From JAEUHM01 sp964538625 (GTDB lineage: Bacteria > Verrucomicrobiota > Verrucomicrobiia > Verrucomicrobiales > Verrucomicrobiaceae): a stretch of DNA of 64,000 nucleotides. Under the pieces are notes generated by a model. That model was not told where the DNA came from, did not search any database, and saw only the letters and a program-made list of their open reading frames with translations. Made by a program: the position numbers and the translations under genes. Shown here piece by piece: positions 44,970 to 52,333 of the stretch. Every line of letters begins with the position of its first letter. Positions within the stretch are counted from its first letter, which is position 1. The stretch spans positions 1 through 64,000 of the forward strand of contig CAZIGH010000009.1 in NCBI GenBank assembly GCA_964538625.1, read 5' to 3'.

Positions 44970-45054
44970 CCCTGCCACATCCGCAGAGGCCGCACCGCCA
45001 TTGAGCACCAGCTCCACCTCGAAAGCCCAGCGCCTTTTCAAGCGTTCGGTCCGG

Positions 45055-46386
45055 ATGCTCGTACCACGTCGCACCCTTCTCAAACAACTTCCCGCTGCCG
45101 CACTGACGGGTGGCTTCCACATCCTCGCCCGCGCCCAATCCCCAAAAGAACTCTGGAAAACAGGGAACCCCTCCATCGACAAACCCCGAGAAATCGCCCT
45201 CAGCCTTCTCAAGCCCACCCAAGCCCAACTGGAACACGCCTGGGAACTCCATTTCAACTCCCTTGTCTTTGAATCCTACGGTTTCGCACCCCGCTTCGCC
45301 ACTGACGCCGAAGCACTGAACCACGCATTCGATAGCGGAGCCTCCGCCGCCGAGCTCTCAGACTTGCGCGAAAGCCAGACCATGAATCGCGGCGCCACCC
45401 ACGAGCGCGAGCGCCGTGAGTTCTTCCATGCCTTCCACGCAGCCGGCGTCACCTGCATCTTCCAAAACACCGGAGAAGAAGGCAGCGACCCCATGCGCCT
45501 CCTCAAGCGCCTCGCCCACTTCACCCGTGCTACCGACCTCCTCCAGCCCGCTCTCAGCAAAGTCGTCACCGCGGACGAGATTGAGGCAGTCAAGAAGGCA
45601 GGCCACGTCAGCCTCTGCTTCACCACCAACGGCGTCCCCTTGCGCCAGCAATGGGACAGCGTCAGAGATGAACTCCGCCTTATCAGCCTCTTCCAGGAAC
45701 TCGGCGTGCGCATGATGCACGTCACCTACAACCGGCGCAATCCCCTCGGCGACGGGGCCGGAGAACCGCACGATGGCGGCCTCAGCGACTTCGGGCACGC
45801 CGCCGTGGCCGAAATGAACCGCGCCGGCATCATCGTGGACACCGCCCACAGCGGTTGGAAGACGGCCGAAGACGCCGCCAAAGCCTCCACCAAACCCATG
45901 GTCGCCAGCCACACCACCTGCGCCGCCCTCTACAAACACTTCCGTGGCAAGCCAGACTCCGCCATCAAGGCCATCTGCGACACCGACGGACTCGTGGGCA
46001 TCTGTTGCATCCCTCGATTCCTCGGAGGAAAAGGCGACATCACCGCCATGATGGATCACCTCGATCACCTCATCAAAACCTTCGGCGCCCGACATGCCGC
46101 CATCGGCTGTGACGTGGCCTATGTCTCCCGCTTTGAAAAGGAGGAAAGAGCCAAGCTCAAGCGCCGCCCTGACGGCACCTCGCCACTCACAGGCAGTTCC
46201 AGCCGCTGGGAACACCTCTGGCCCAAGGACGACTTCCAAACCACCCTCGAGGCAGAGCAAAGCATCGCCTGGACCAACTGGCCACTCTTCACCCTCGGCC
46301 TCATCCAGCGCGGTCACAGCGACGATCAGATCCGCCAGATCCTCGGCGGCAACATGCTCCGCGTTCTTCGGGCCAACCAAGTCTAA
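45055..46386 (+). CDS. Exported membrane-dipeptidase (M19) homologue with altered metal site
   Basis: A 443-aa protein with a Tat-like signal (VPRRTLLKQLPAAALTGGF). The TIM-barrel dipeptidase features include FQNTGEEG (bridging Glu position), HVTYNRRNPLGDGAGE, IVDTAHSGWKTAEDAA and VASHTTCAAL (His/SHT motif), then AIGCDVAYVS. The N-terminal HxD zinc pair that opens M19 enzymes (DGHND-like) is not visible; the equivalent strand reads SLVFESYGFAPR. The protein may therefore be a non-peptidase amidohydrolase or inactive. ATG 45055 is preferred to a TTG at 45001. It follows the PQQ-propeller gene on the same strand. Confidence 0.75.
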   Translation: MLVPRRTLLKQLPAAALTGGFHILARAQSPKELWKTGNPSIDKPREIALSLLKPTQAQLEHAWELHFNSLVFESYGFAPRFATDAEALNHAFDSGASAAELSDLRESQTMNRGATHERERREFFHAFHAAGVTCIFQNTGEEGSDPMRLLKRLAHFTRATDLLQPALSKVVTADEIEAVKKAGHVSLCFTTNGVPLRQQWDSVRDELRLISLFQELGVRMMHVTYNRRNPLGDGAGEPHDGGLSDFGHAAVAEMNRAGIIVDTAHSGWKTAEDAAKASTKPMVASHTTCAALYKHFRGKPDSAIKAICDTDGLVGICCIPRFLGGKGDITAMMDHLDHLIKTFGARHAAIGCDVAYVSRFEKEERAKLKRRPDGTSPLTGSSSRWEHLWPKDDFQTTLEAEQSIAWTNWPLFTLGLIQRGHSDDQIRQILGGNMLRVLRANQV

Positions 46387-46495
46387 GCCTCCGCAAAGCA
46401 ACCCACCCCTCCCCTCCGCACCAGCAAACCATCTTCAAAAGCACTTTGGGTAGAAACCTAACTGCGCCATCGTTGTCACTCTCCCCTTTCACCTC

Positions 46496-47545
46496 ATGGA
46501 TCGCCGACACTTCCTCACCACCTCCGCCACCGCACTCGCAGCCGTAGCCACCCGCTCCCATGCAGCCCCGGGCAGCCGTCCAAAAGTGGGCATGGATCAC
46601 TTCGCCGTCCGCGCCACGGGTTGGAAGGCGGGAGACTACGTGGACTATGCCGCATCACTGAAACTGGACGCCATCTTCATCTCCGAGCTGGGTCCGTTTG
46701 AATCCTTTGAAGATGACTATCTCAAACAACTCAAGGCAAAGGCAGACGCTGCCGGACTTCAGTTCTACGTAGGCAGCTCCTCCATCTGCAAGACCTCCAA
46801 CACCTGGAAAGACACCTGGGGCACACCAGACGAGCACCTCGCACTCATCATCCGCCTCGCAAAAGCACTCGGTTCTCCCGTGGCCAGGTGCTACCTCGGA
46901 AATGCCAAAGACCGCAGCACAGATGGCGGCATCGATCGCCACATCGAAGAATGCGTCAAGGTCCTCAAGGCTGCACAGAACCGCTGCGAAACCGAGGGCA
47001 TCAAGATCGCCATGGAAAACCACGCCGGCGACATGCAAAGCCGCGAACTCAAGGCACTCATCGAAGCCGCAGGAAAAGGCCACGTAGGAGCCAACATCGA
47101 CCCCGGCAACGCCGTCTGGTCGCTCGAAGACCCCATGGAAAATCTCGAAGTCCTGGGCCCCTACACCATCTGCTCCTCCATCCGAGACTCCGTCATCTGG
47201 GAAAGTGAGGCCGGGGCCACTGTCCAGTGGACGGCCGTGGGAGATGGCCTCGTCGATTTCAAGGCCTACTGCAAACGCTTCGCCGAGCTGGCCCCCGATG
47301 CACCGCTGAACGTGGAGACCATCTCCGGTTTCAACCGCCCCTTCCCCTACCTCACCGAAGAGTTCTGGCAGCCCTACCCAAAAGCGAACGCCGCCTCCTT
47401 CGCCAAGTGGGTGGCACTCTCCAAAAAAGGAAAGCCCCTAGAACCCTTCAAGGCACCGGACGGTCCGGGCAAAAAAGAAGCCGAGATCGCCTACCAAAAA
47501 GAGCAACTTTCCCGCAGCACCAAGTGGCTTCAGGACCACCTGTGA
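46496..47545 (+). CDS. Tat-exported sugar phosphate isomerase/epimerase-like protein
   Basis: A 349-aa TIM-barrel protein with a short Tat signal (MDRRHFLTTSATALAAVATRSHA). Xylose-isomerase-like features: LDAIFISELGPFESF, IAMENHAGDMQSRELKALIE (metal Glu/His region), VGANIDPGNAVW, and NVETISGF near the C-terminus. Together these supply the Glu/Asp/His metal set of the AP-endonuclease-2 superfamily. Substrate unknown. Two other TIM barrels of this superfamily are in the window (16515-17375 exported, 50247-51062 cytosolic). Confidence 0.83.
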   Translation: MDRRHFLTTSATALAAVATRSHAAPGSRPKVGMDHFAVRATGWKAGDYVDYAASLKLDAIFISELGPFESFEDDYLKQLKAKADAAGLQFYVGSSSICKTSNTWKDTWGTPDEHLALIIRLAKALGSPVARCYLGNAKDRSTDGGIDRHIEECVKVLKAAQNRCETEGIKIAMENHAGDMQSRELKALIEAAGKGHVGANIDPGNAVWSLEDPMENLEVLGPYTICSSIRDSVIWESEAGATVQWTAVGDGLVDFKAYCKRFAELAPDAPLNVETISGFNRPFPYLTEEFWQPYPKANAASFAKWVALSKKGKPLEPFKAPDGPGKKEAEIAYQKEQLSRSTKWLQDHL

Positions 47546-47551
47546 CAGAGC

Positions 47552-48127
47552 CTACCCCTCCTCCTCGTCATCTTCCTCCCACTCCTGCATCAGCCTGCCG
47601 AGCTTGCGCTTCAGGCCCAGCTTCGCCGCAGGACTCATCCGGTCGATGAACAGGATCCCATTCAAATGGTCCGTCTCATGCTGGAAAGCGCGGGCCAACA
47701 GCCCATCCGTCTCGATCACGTGGGTGGCACCATCCAGCGTCTGGTAGGTCACCTTAATGTCCGCAGGGCGCTTGATCTGACCGCGAAGCCGCGGAAAGCT
47801 CAGGCACCCCTCCTCGTCCGTCTCCTTCTCCTTGCCCACAGGCTCGATTTTCGGATTCAGAAACACCACCGGCATGTAGTCCGTCATCTCCGCATCCGCT
47901 CCATCCATGCGGAAGTAGCTCACGCACTCGGGATTGTGCGAGACGTCGATCACCGCCATCTGGATGTCGCGCCCTATCTGCGGTGCCGCCAGCCCCACAC
48001 CGTTCGCCGCCCTCATCGTCTCCAACATGTCCTCAGCGAGCTGCTTGTGCTCGTCCGTGGCGGTTGGGATATCCTTGCAGCGAACCCTTAGAACGGGCTC
48101 CGGATAACGAACAATTTTCAGGACCAT
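47552..48127 (-). CDS. def: Peptide deformylase
   Basis: A 191-aa metalloenzyme that removes the formyl group from nascent N-termini. All three motifs are intact: GVGLAAPQIG, EGCLSFP (metal Cys) and QHETDHLNG (HExxH). There is a C-terminal acidic tail (EEDDEEEG). It starts 8 bp after the stop of the L,D-transpeptidase gene, so the two are co-transcribed, which is an unusual pairing (def is often next to fmt). Confidence 0.95.
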   Translation of the reverse strand: MVLKIVRYPEPVLRVRCKDIPTATDEHKQLAEDMLETMRAANGVGLAAPQIGRDIQMAVIDVSHNPECVSYFRMDGADAEMTDYMPVVFLNPKIEPVGKEKETDEEGCLSFPRLRGQIKRPADIKVTYQTLDGATHVIETDGLLARAFQHETDHLNGILFIDRMSPAAKLGLKRKLGRLMQEWEEDDEEEG

Positions 48128-48135
48128 CTGACGAC

Positions 48136-48996
48136 TCAGGAAGTCTGACCCTCCAGATACACCGTCTGCCCTGCGGCAGGGACCGGCGAGTCCTCCACAG
48201 GCTCCGCCCTCCGGGATTCCTGCCCCCCCCGCTTCGCTGCTTTCGCCGCAGCGGCCTCAGCCTTTTTCTTTTCGCGCGCCGCCTTCCGCCCCTCCGGCGT
48301 GCTCGCCCGGTACTTCGCCCACTCTTCATTCACCCACGCCGTGTAAGCCGCCAGGTCTGCCTCATACGCATCACGCGCGTGGGACAGCGGCACCGTACCA
48401 TCGTCCGCCACGATCGTCACCGGCGTCCCCACTGACACATTTCGGAAAAAGCGCTCCGCCATGTACTCCGGCAGGCGGATGCAACCATGCGACGCCCGAT
48501 AGCCCGGCCGCGGCTGCGGCCCCACGTGCATACCCACCCCACTCCCCGTGAGGCGCATCCAGTACTTCATGTATGACCCCTCAAAGCGCCCTCCAGGCGG
48601 GATCTTGTCGCGCCGTGTGTCAGCATCACCATTAACCAGGGCACCGCTCGCATTGTAGATCCTACCATAGAGATTCGAGTGCTTGTCCAGCGTCTTCTCC
48701 AGAATCTTGAAAGAACCCGTAGGCGTCGGATGACTCGGCAAGCCAGACGCCACCGCCGTCCAGCCGATTTCCGTGTTCCCCTTGTAAAAAGTCGCCTTCT
48801 GCTGCTTGAGACCGATGCGGATGCGCGGCGCACCCTTCACCGTGCTGGCCAGCTCCTCATTCCATTCATATACCGTCGGCTGCGTAGGCGGAGTCCGCGG
48901 CCCGGTGTAAGTTGGCTCAGGCTTCGTTCCAGCACAGGAACTCAGCGACACAACAGCCGCCACCCCGGCCAGACGCAAAAGATTCTGCGGGGTCAT
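48136..48996 (-). CDS. L,D-transpeptidase lipoprotein (YkuD domain)
   Basis: A 286-aa lipoprotein. The signal peptide ends in the lipobox LSSC (Cys near residue 21). The YkuD catalytic domain spans about 60-210, with HVGPQPRPGYRASHGCIRLPE containing the active-site H-x14-SHGCIR motif. It cross-links meso-DAP residues of peptidoglycan or attaches proteins to it. The C-terminus is a basic Ala/Lys/Arg-rich tail (KAAREKKKAEAAAAKAAKR) after about 240, likely helical and possibly binding the wall. ATG 48996 gives MTPQNLLRLAGVAAV; the frame from 49020 adds eight residues. Confidence 0.9.
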   Translation of the reverse strand: MTPQNLLRLAGVAAVVSLSSCAGTKPEPTYTGPRTPPTQPTVYEWNEELASTVKGAPRIRIGLKQQKATFYKGNTEIGWTAVASGLPSHPTPTGSFKILEKTLDKHSNLYGRIYNASGALVNGDADTRRDKIPPGGRFEGSYMKYWMRLTGSGVGMHVGPQPRPGYRASHGCIRLPEYMAERFFRNVSVGTPVTIVADDGTVPLSHARDAYEADLAAYTAWVNEEWAKYRASTPEGRKAAREKKKAEAAAAKAAKRGGQESRRAEPVEDSPVPAAGQTVYLEGQTS

Positions 48997-49154
48997 AAAA
49001 GATGTAGGGTGAGAGGGCATGTGAAGATGAATCTAAGTCCGGGCGAGTGTAGAATGCTTTTCCACCGGCACAAGCCGTGAGTTGCTCCAAGCTCGTTCCA
49101 AAACCGCCCCAGCATTCTCATTGCCAACTTCCCCTTGCAGTTCAACCTTGAATC

Positions 49155-49376
49155 ATGATGCAGTTTCTCTCCGTCTTCATTGGTCTGGTCTGCGCCGCGC
49201 TCCTCGTCCCGGGACTCATCCCCTTCCTCGGCTGGATGCAATGGGGCGTGCTCGTCGGCTGCGTGGTGGGAATCATCTTCGGCTCCTTCTGCGAGCGAAA
49301 AATCGGCTTCTACATCAACATCGCCGTAGGCGTCGTGGCCCTAGCCAGGCTCTTCCTCGGCGGCGGTGTGTTTTGA
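49155..49376 (+). CDS. Small two- or three-span membrane protein
   Basis: A 73-aa hydrophobic protein with likely membrane segments at about 3-22 (FLSVFIGLVCAALLVPGLI), 25-44 (LGWMQWGVLVGCVVGIIFG) and 50-70 (IGFYINIAVGVVALARLFL), with a short basic loop (CERK) between. No family recognised. It lies 49 bp upstream of the SDR gene on the same strand. Function unknown. Confidence 0.65.
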   Translation: MMQFLSVFIGLVCAALLVPGLIPFLGWMQWGVLVGCVVGIIFGSFCERKIGFYINIAVGVVALARLFLGGGVF

Positions 49377-49425
49377 ATCCGAACTTCCGGCTTGGCATCC
49401 GCAGCATCCTGCTTCTAGGTGCCGC

Positions 49426-50229
49426 GTGAACCGTCTCACAGACAAAGTCATTCTCATCACCGGAAGCGTCACCGGCATTGGCAAGGCCATCGCGGCACGC
49501 TGCGTAGCCGAAGGTGCCCGCGTCGTCATCCATGGACTGGAGCAAGAACTCGGAGAACAAGCCATCGAGGAACTCGGCGCCGAAAACGTCGTGCTCGACA
49601 TCGCGGACCTCGCAGCAGAGTCCACCCCATCGCGCCTCGTGCAGCGCGCCGTCACTGCCTTCGGGCGGCTTGATGCCGTAGTCAATAACGCCGCCCAGGT
49701 CGGCACCGGAAACATCCATGACACCGACGCCGCGTGGTTCCGCCGTATGCTTGAGATCAACTGCGTCGTCCCCTACCTCCTCATCCGCGCCGCACTGCCA
49801 GAACTCCGCAAGGTTCGCGGCTCAGTCCTCAACATCGGCAGCGTCAACGCCTACAGCGGAGAACCCAACCTCATGCCCTACAGCGTCAGCAAAGGTGCCC
49901 TCATGACCCTCACCCGCAACCTCGGAGACACCCTCATGCGTGAGGACGGCGTCCGCGTCAACCAAATCAACCCCGGCTGGGTGCTCACGGAAAACGAAGC
50001 CAAGCGGAAGCGCGAACACGGCCTCGCCGAAGACTGGTACACCCACGTCCCAAAGGTCTATGCACCCGCAGGACGCATCCTCTTCCCCCAGGAGATCGCC
50101 GCTGCCGCCGCCTACTTCCTCTCAGACGAAAGCGGCCCCATCAGTGGCCAAGTCCTCGACATCGAGCAGCACCCCTTCATCGGCCGCAACCCGCCCAAAG
50201 ACAACACCACCATCCCCAGCAAAAGCTGA
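49426..50229 (+). CDS. Short-chain dehydrogenase/reductase
   Basis: A 267-aa SDR. Cofactor motif ITGSVTGIGKAIA (TGxxxGIG), VVNNAAQVG (NNAG-like), active-site Ser in IGSVNAYSGEP, and YSVSK (YxxxK). Canonical classical SDR length. The start is GTG at 49426 (VNRLTDKVILITG); an ATG at 49366 would overlap the upstream small gene and add 20 unlike residues. It is followed after 17 bp by a TIM-barrel isomerase gene, suggesting a shared sugar or sugar-alcohol catabolic unit. Confidence 0.87.
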   Translation: MNRLTDKVILITGSVTGIGKAIAARCVAEGARVVIHGLEQELGEQAIEELGAENVVLDIADLAAESTPSRLVQRAVTAFGRLDAVVNNAAQVGTGNIHDTDAAWFRRMLEINCVVPYLLIRAALPELRKVRGSVLNIGSVNAYSGEPNLMPYSVSKGALMTLTRNLGDTLMREDGVRVNQINPGWVLTENEAKRKREHGLAEDWYTHVPKVYAPAGRILFPQEIAAAAAYFLSDESGPISGQVLDIEQHPFIGRNPPKDNTTIPSKS

Positions 50230-50246
50230 ACCCTCCCCCTTCCACC

Positions 50247-51062
50247 ATGCGCTACGCCATCTGCAATGAACACTGGGGCAGCATGCCCTTCCCCCAAGTC
50301 TGTGAACGAATCGCCGCTGCCGGATTCGAAGGCGTCGAAATCGCCCCCTTCACCCTCCACGACGACCCCCGCGAACTCACGGATGCCGACATGATTCCCG
50401 TCGTCACCGCCGCCAAAAACGCAGGCATCGAAGTCATCGGCTTCCACTGGATCCTCACCCGCCCCGCCTTCCTCCATATCACCACCCCAGACGCCACCCA
50501 GCGTCGGGATGCCGCCAAGCTCGGAAAAAAACTCGCACGCCTCTGCGGCATGGCAGGCGGCAAGATCATGGTTTGGGGCAGCCCGCGCGCAAGGTCTCTC
50601 CAGCCAGAGTGGGCCTACGACGACGCCTTTCAGCGCGCCGTAGAAGTCGTCCGCTCCGTAGCCGAAGAAGCAGGCAAATACGGAGTCACCCTCGCCATGG
50701 AACCCCTAGGCCGCGCCGAGACCAACTTCCTCAACACCGCAGAGGAAACCATCCGCCTCTGCCGGGCTGTCGATCACCCCGCCTGCAAGCTCCACCTCGA
50801 CGTCAAGGCCATGAGTGACGAAACCAAGCCCATCCCCCAGATCATCGAAGAAAGCAAAGACTGGACGGTCCACTTCCACACCAACGACCCCAACCTCCTC
50901 GGCCCCGGCATGGGCGAAGTGAAATATGAACCCATCATCGCCGCCCTTCGCCAAACCGGCTATAAAGGATGGCTCAGCACCGAAGTCTTCAAATACGACC
51001 TCGGACCCGACGTCATCGCCCAGCGCAGCATCGACTACCTGCGCCAAGTCATGGCCGCCTAA
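50247..51062 (+). CDS. Sugar phosphate isomerase/epimerase (hydroxypyruvate isomerase-like TIM barrel)
   Basis: A 271-aa cytosolic member of the AP-endonuclease-2 superfamily. Motifs: MRYAICNEHW start, GFEGVEIAPFTL, TLAMEPLGRAETNFLNT (metal Glu), CKLHLDVKAMSDE, VHFHTNDPNLLGPGMGE and WLSTEVFKYD. The last two match D-tagatose-3-epimerase/hydroxypyruvate-isomerase-type active sites. It lies 17 bp after the SDR gene in an apparent operon. Substrate unknown. Confidence 0.85.
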   Translation: MRYAICNEHWGSMPFPQVCERIAAAGFEGVEIAPFTLHDDPRELTDADMIPVVTAAKNAGIEVIGFHWILTRPAFLHITTPDATQRRDAAKLGKKLARLCGMAGGKIMVWGSPRARSLQPEWAYDDAFQRAVEVVRSVAEEAGKYGVTLAMEPLGRAETNFLNTAEETIRLCRAVDHPACKLHLDVKAMSDETKPIPQIIEESKDWTVHFHTNDPNLLGPGMGEVKYEPIIAALRQTGYKGWLSTEVFKYDLGPDVIAQRSIDYLRQVMAA

Positions 51063-51217
51063 ACACAAGCAGCCCGCCCACATGAACCGCTCGGGCAGCA
51101 GCCAGAGCCAACGCCTGCCGTTGAGCCCTTCACCGCCGCCGCCTTCGACGAGCCGAAGCGCAGAAACGTCATGAAGACACCTGCTCATGGGTTGCTGACG
51201 CCATGAACCAAGCATTC

Positions 51218-51281
51218 TAGCCTGACTGATTCATGAAAGTCGTAGCAAGTCGCAGTAGCGTTTCATGAATCCGTCAGGCTA
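51218..51281. repeat. Palindromic MITE-like repeat, copy 3 (64-bp deletion derivative)
   Basis: TA-flanked ends with terminal repeat GCCTGACTGATTCATGAAA and near-complement TTTCATGAATCCGTCAGGC. The middle of the 181-bp form is missing: the left end joins (after AGTCGTAGC) to AAGTCGCAGTAGCG of the right end, an internal loss of 117 bp. It lies 14 bp upstream of pdxA and may affect its promoter. Confidence 0.88.
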
Positions 51282-51295
51282 AGATCCACGGTCAC

Positions 51296-52291
51296 ATGTC
51301 CAAGCCACTCATCGCCGTAACCATGGGTGACCCAGCCGGGGTCGGCCCTGAAATCTGTCTGCAACTCCTAGCAAACCCAGAGGTAAGCGCCGTAGCCACG
51401 CCCGTCATCTTCGGTGATGCAAGGCTCCTCGCTCGCTGCGCACGGCACACCGGACTGCAAGCTCCCCGGCGGATCCTCAGTGAACTCGACTGGCCCGTTG
51501 CCTGCAAAACGCTGACCGAGCCATGCGTACTGGACGTGTTTGGCTTCCACGCCGAAAACTTTTCCCCAGGCGTAGTGAGTGCCAGAACCGGCGCAGCAGG
51601 CTTCCGCTACGTGGAGAAGAGCATCGAAGCCGCACTCGCCGGACAGGTCTCCGGCGTCGCCACCGCACCGCTGAACAAAGAAGCCCTGCACGCCGCAGGC
51701 ATCCCCTACCCCGGCCACACGGAGATCTTTGCAGAAAAAATGTCCGCACCCCGCTCCTGCATGACCTTCTTTTCCAGCGAGCTGATTTGCAGCCTCGTCA
51801 CCGTTCACATCGGCTACCGAGACGTCATCCCCTCGCTCAGCCCGGGCAGGATCTTTGACGTCATCGAACTCACGTCAGCGGCCGTACAACACGTCAAAAA
51901 GCGCCGCCCCAGACTCTCCGTGCTCGGGCTCAATCCCCACGCCGGCGAGCATGGCCTCTTCGGCGCTCGTGAAGAGGAGCACCTCATCACTCCCGCCATC
52001 GCTCGCGCCAAAGAAGCAGGCATGGAGATCGAAGGTCCGCTGCCCCCAGACACCGCATTCATCCCAGCCAAACGGCGCGCTCTGGATGCTTACATCTGCA
52101 TGTACCATGACCAGGCACTCATCCCCCTCAAGGCACTCGCCTTCGACACCGCCGTGAACACCACGCTCGGCCTTCCCGTGCCCCGCACCAGCGTGGATCA
52201 TGGCACCGCCTGCGACATCGCCTGGCAGGGCAAGGCCAGCGCCACCAGCCTCATCGAAGCAGTGAAACTTGCCGCCCACATGGCGAGCTAA
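51296..52291 (+). CDS. pdxA: 4-hydroxythreonine-4-phosphate dehydrogenase PdxA
   Basis: A 331-aa enzyme of pyridoxal-phosphate synthesis (DXP-dependent route). PdxA features: AVTMGDPAGVGPEI at the start, TAPLNKEALHAAGIPYPGHTE, a metal-binding His within it, LNPHAGEHGLFG, IPAKRRALDAYICMYHDQALIPLK and TTLGLPVPRTSVDHGTACDIA. Length is standard. No other pdx gene is adjacent. The short repeat copy is immediately upstream. A paralogous role in tetrahydropyridine metabolism (PdxA2-like) cannot be excluded without comparison. Confidence 0.92.
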   Translation: MSKPLIAVTMGDPAGVGPEICLQLLANPEVSAVATPVIFGDARLLARCARHTGLQAPRRILSELDWPVACKTLTEPCVLDVFGFHAENFSPGVVSARTGAAGFRYVEKSIEAALAGQVSGVATAPLNKEALHAAGIPYPGHTEIFAEKMSAPRSCMTFFSSELICSLVTVHIGYRDVIPSLSPGRIFDVIELTSAAVQHVKKRRPRLSVLGLNPHAGEHGLFGAREEEHLITPAIARAKEAGMEIEGPLPPDTAFIPAKRRALDAYICMYHDQALIPLKALAFDTAVNTTLGLPVPRTSVDHGTACDIAWQGKASATSLIEAVKLAAHMAS

Positions 52292-52333
52292 CGCCGCCGT
52301 CTCGCTCAAGATTGCGTCTCACACACACGTTGA

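Noticed and set aside
45358..46401. A 347-codon minus-strand frame opposite the M19-like gene
   Set aside because: Gly/Val/Asp-rich antisense artefact of high third-position G+C; no domain recognised.
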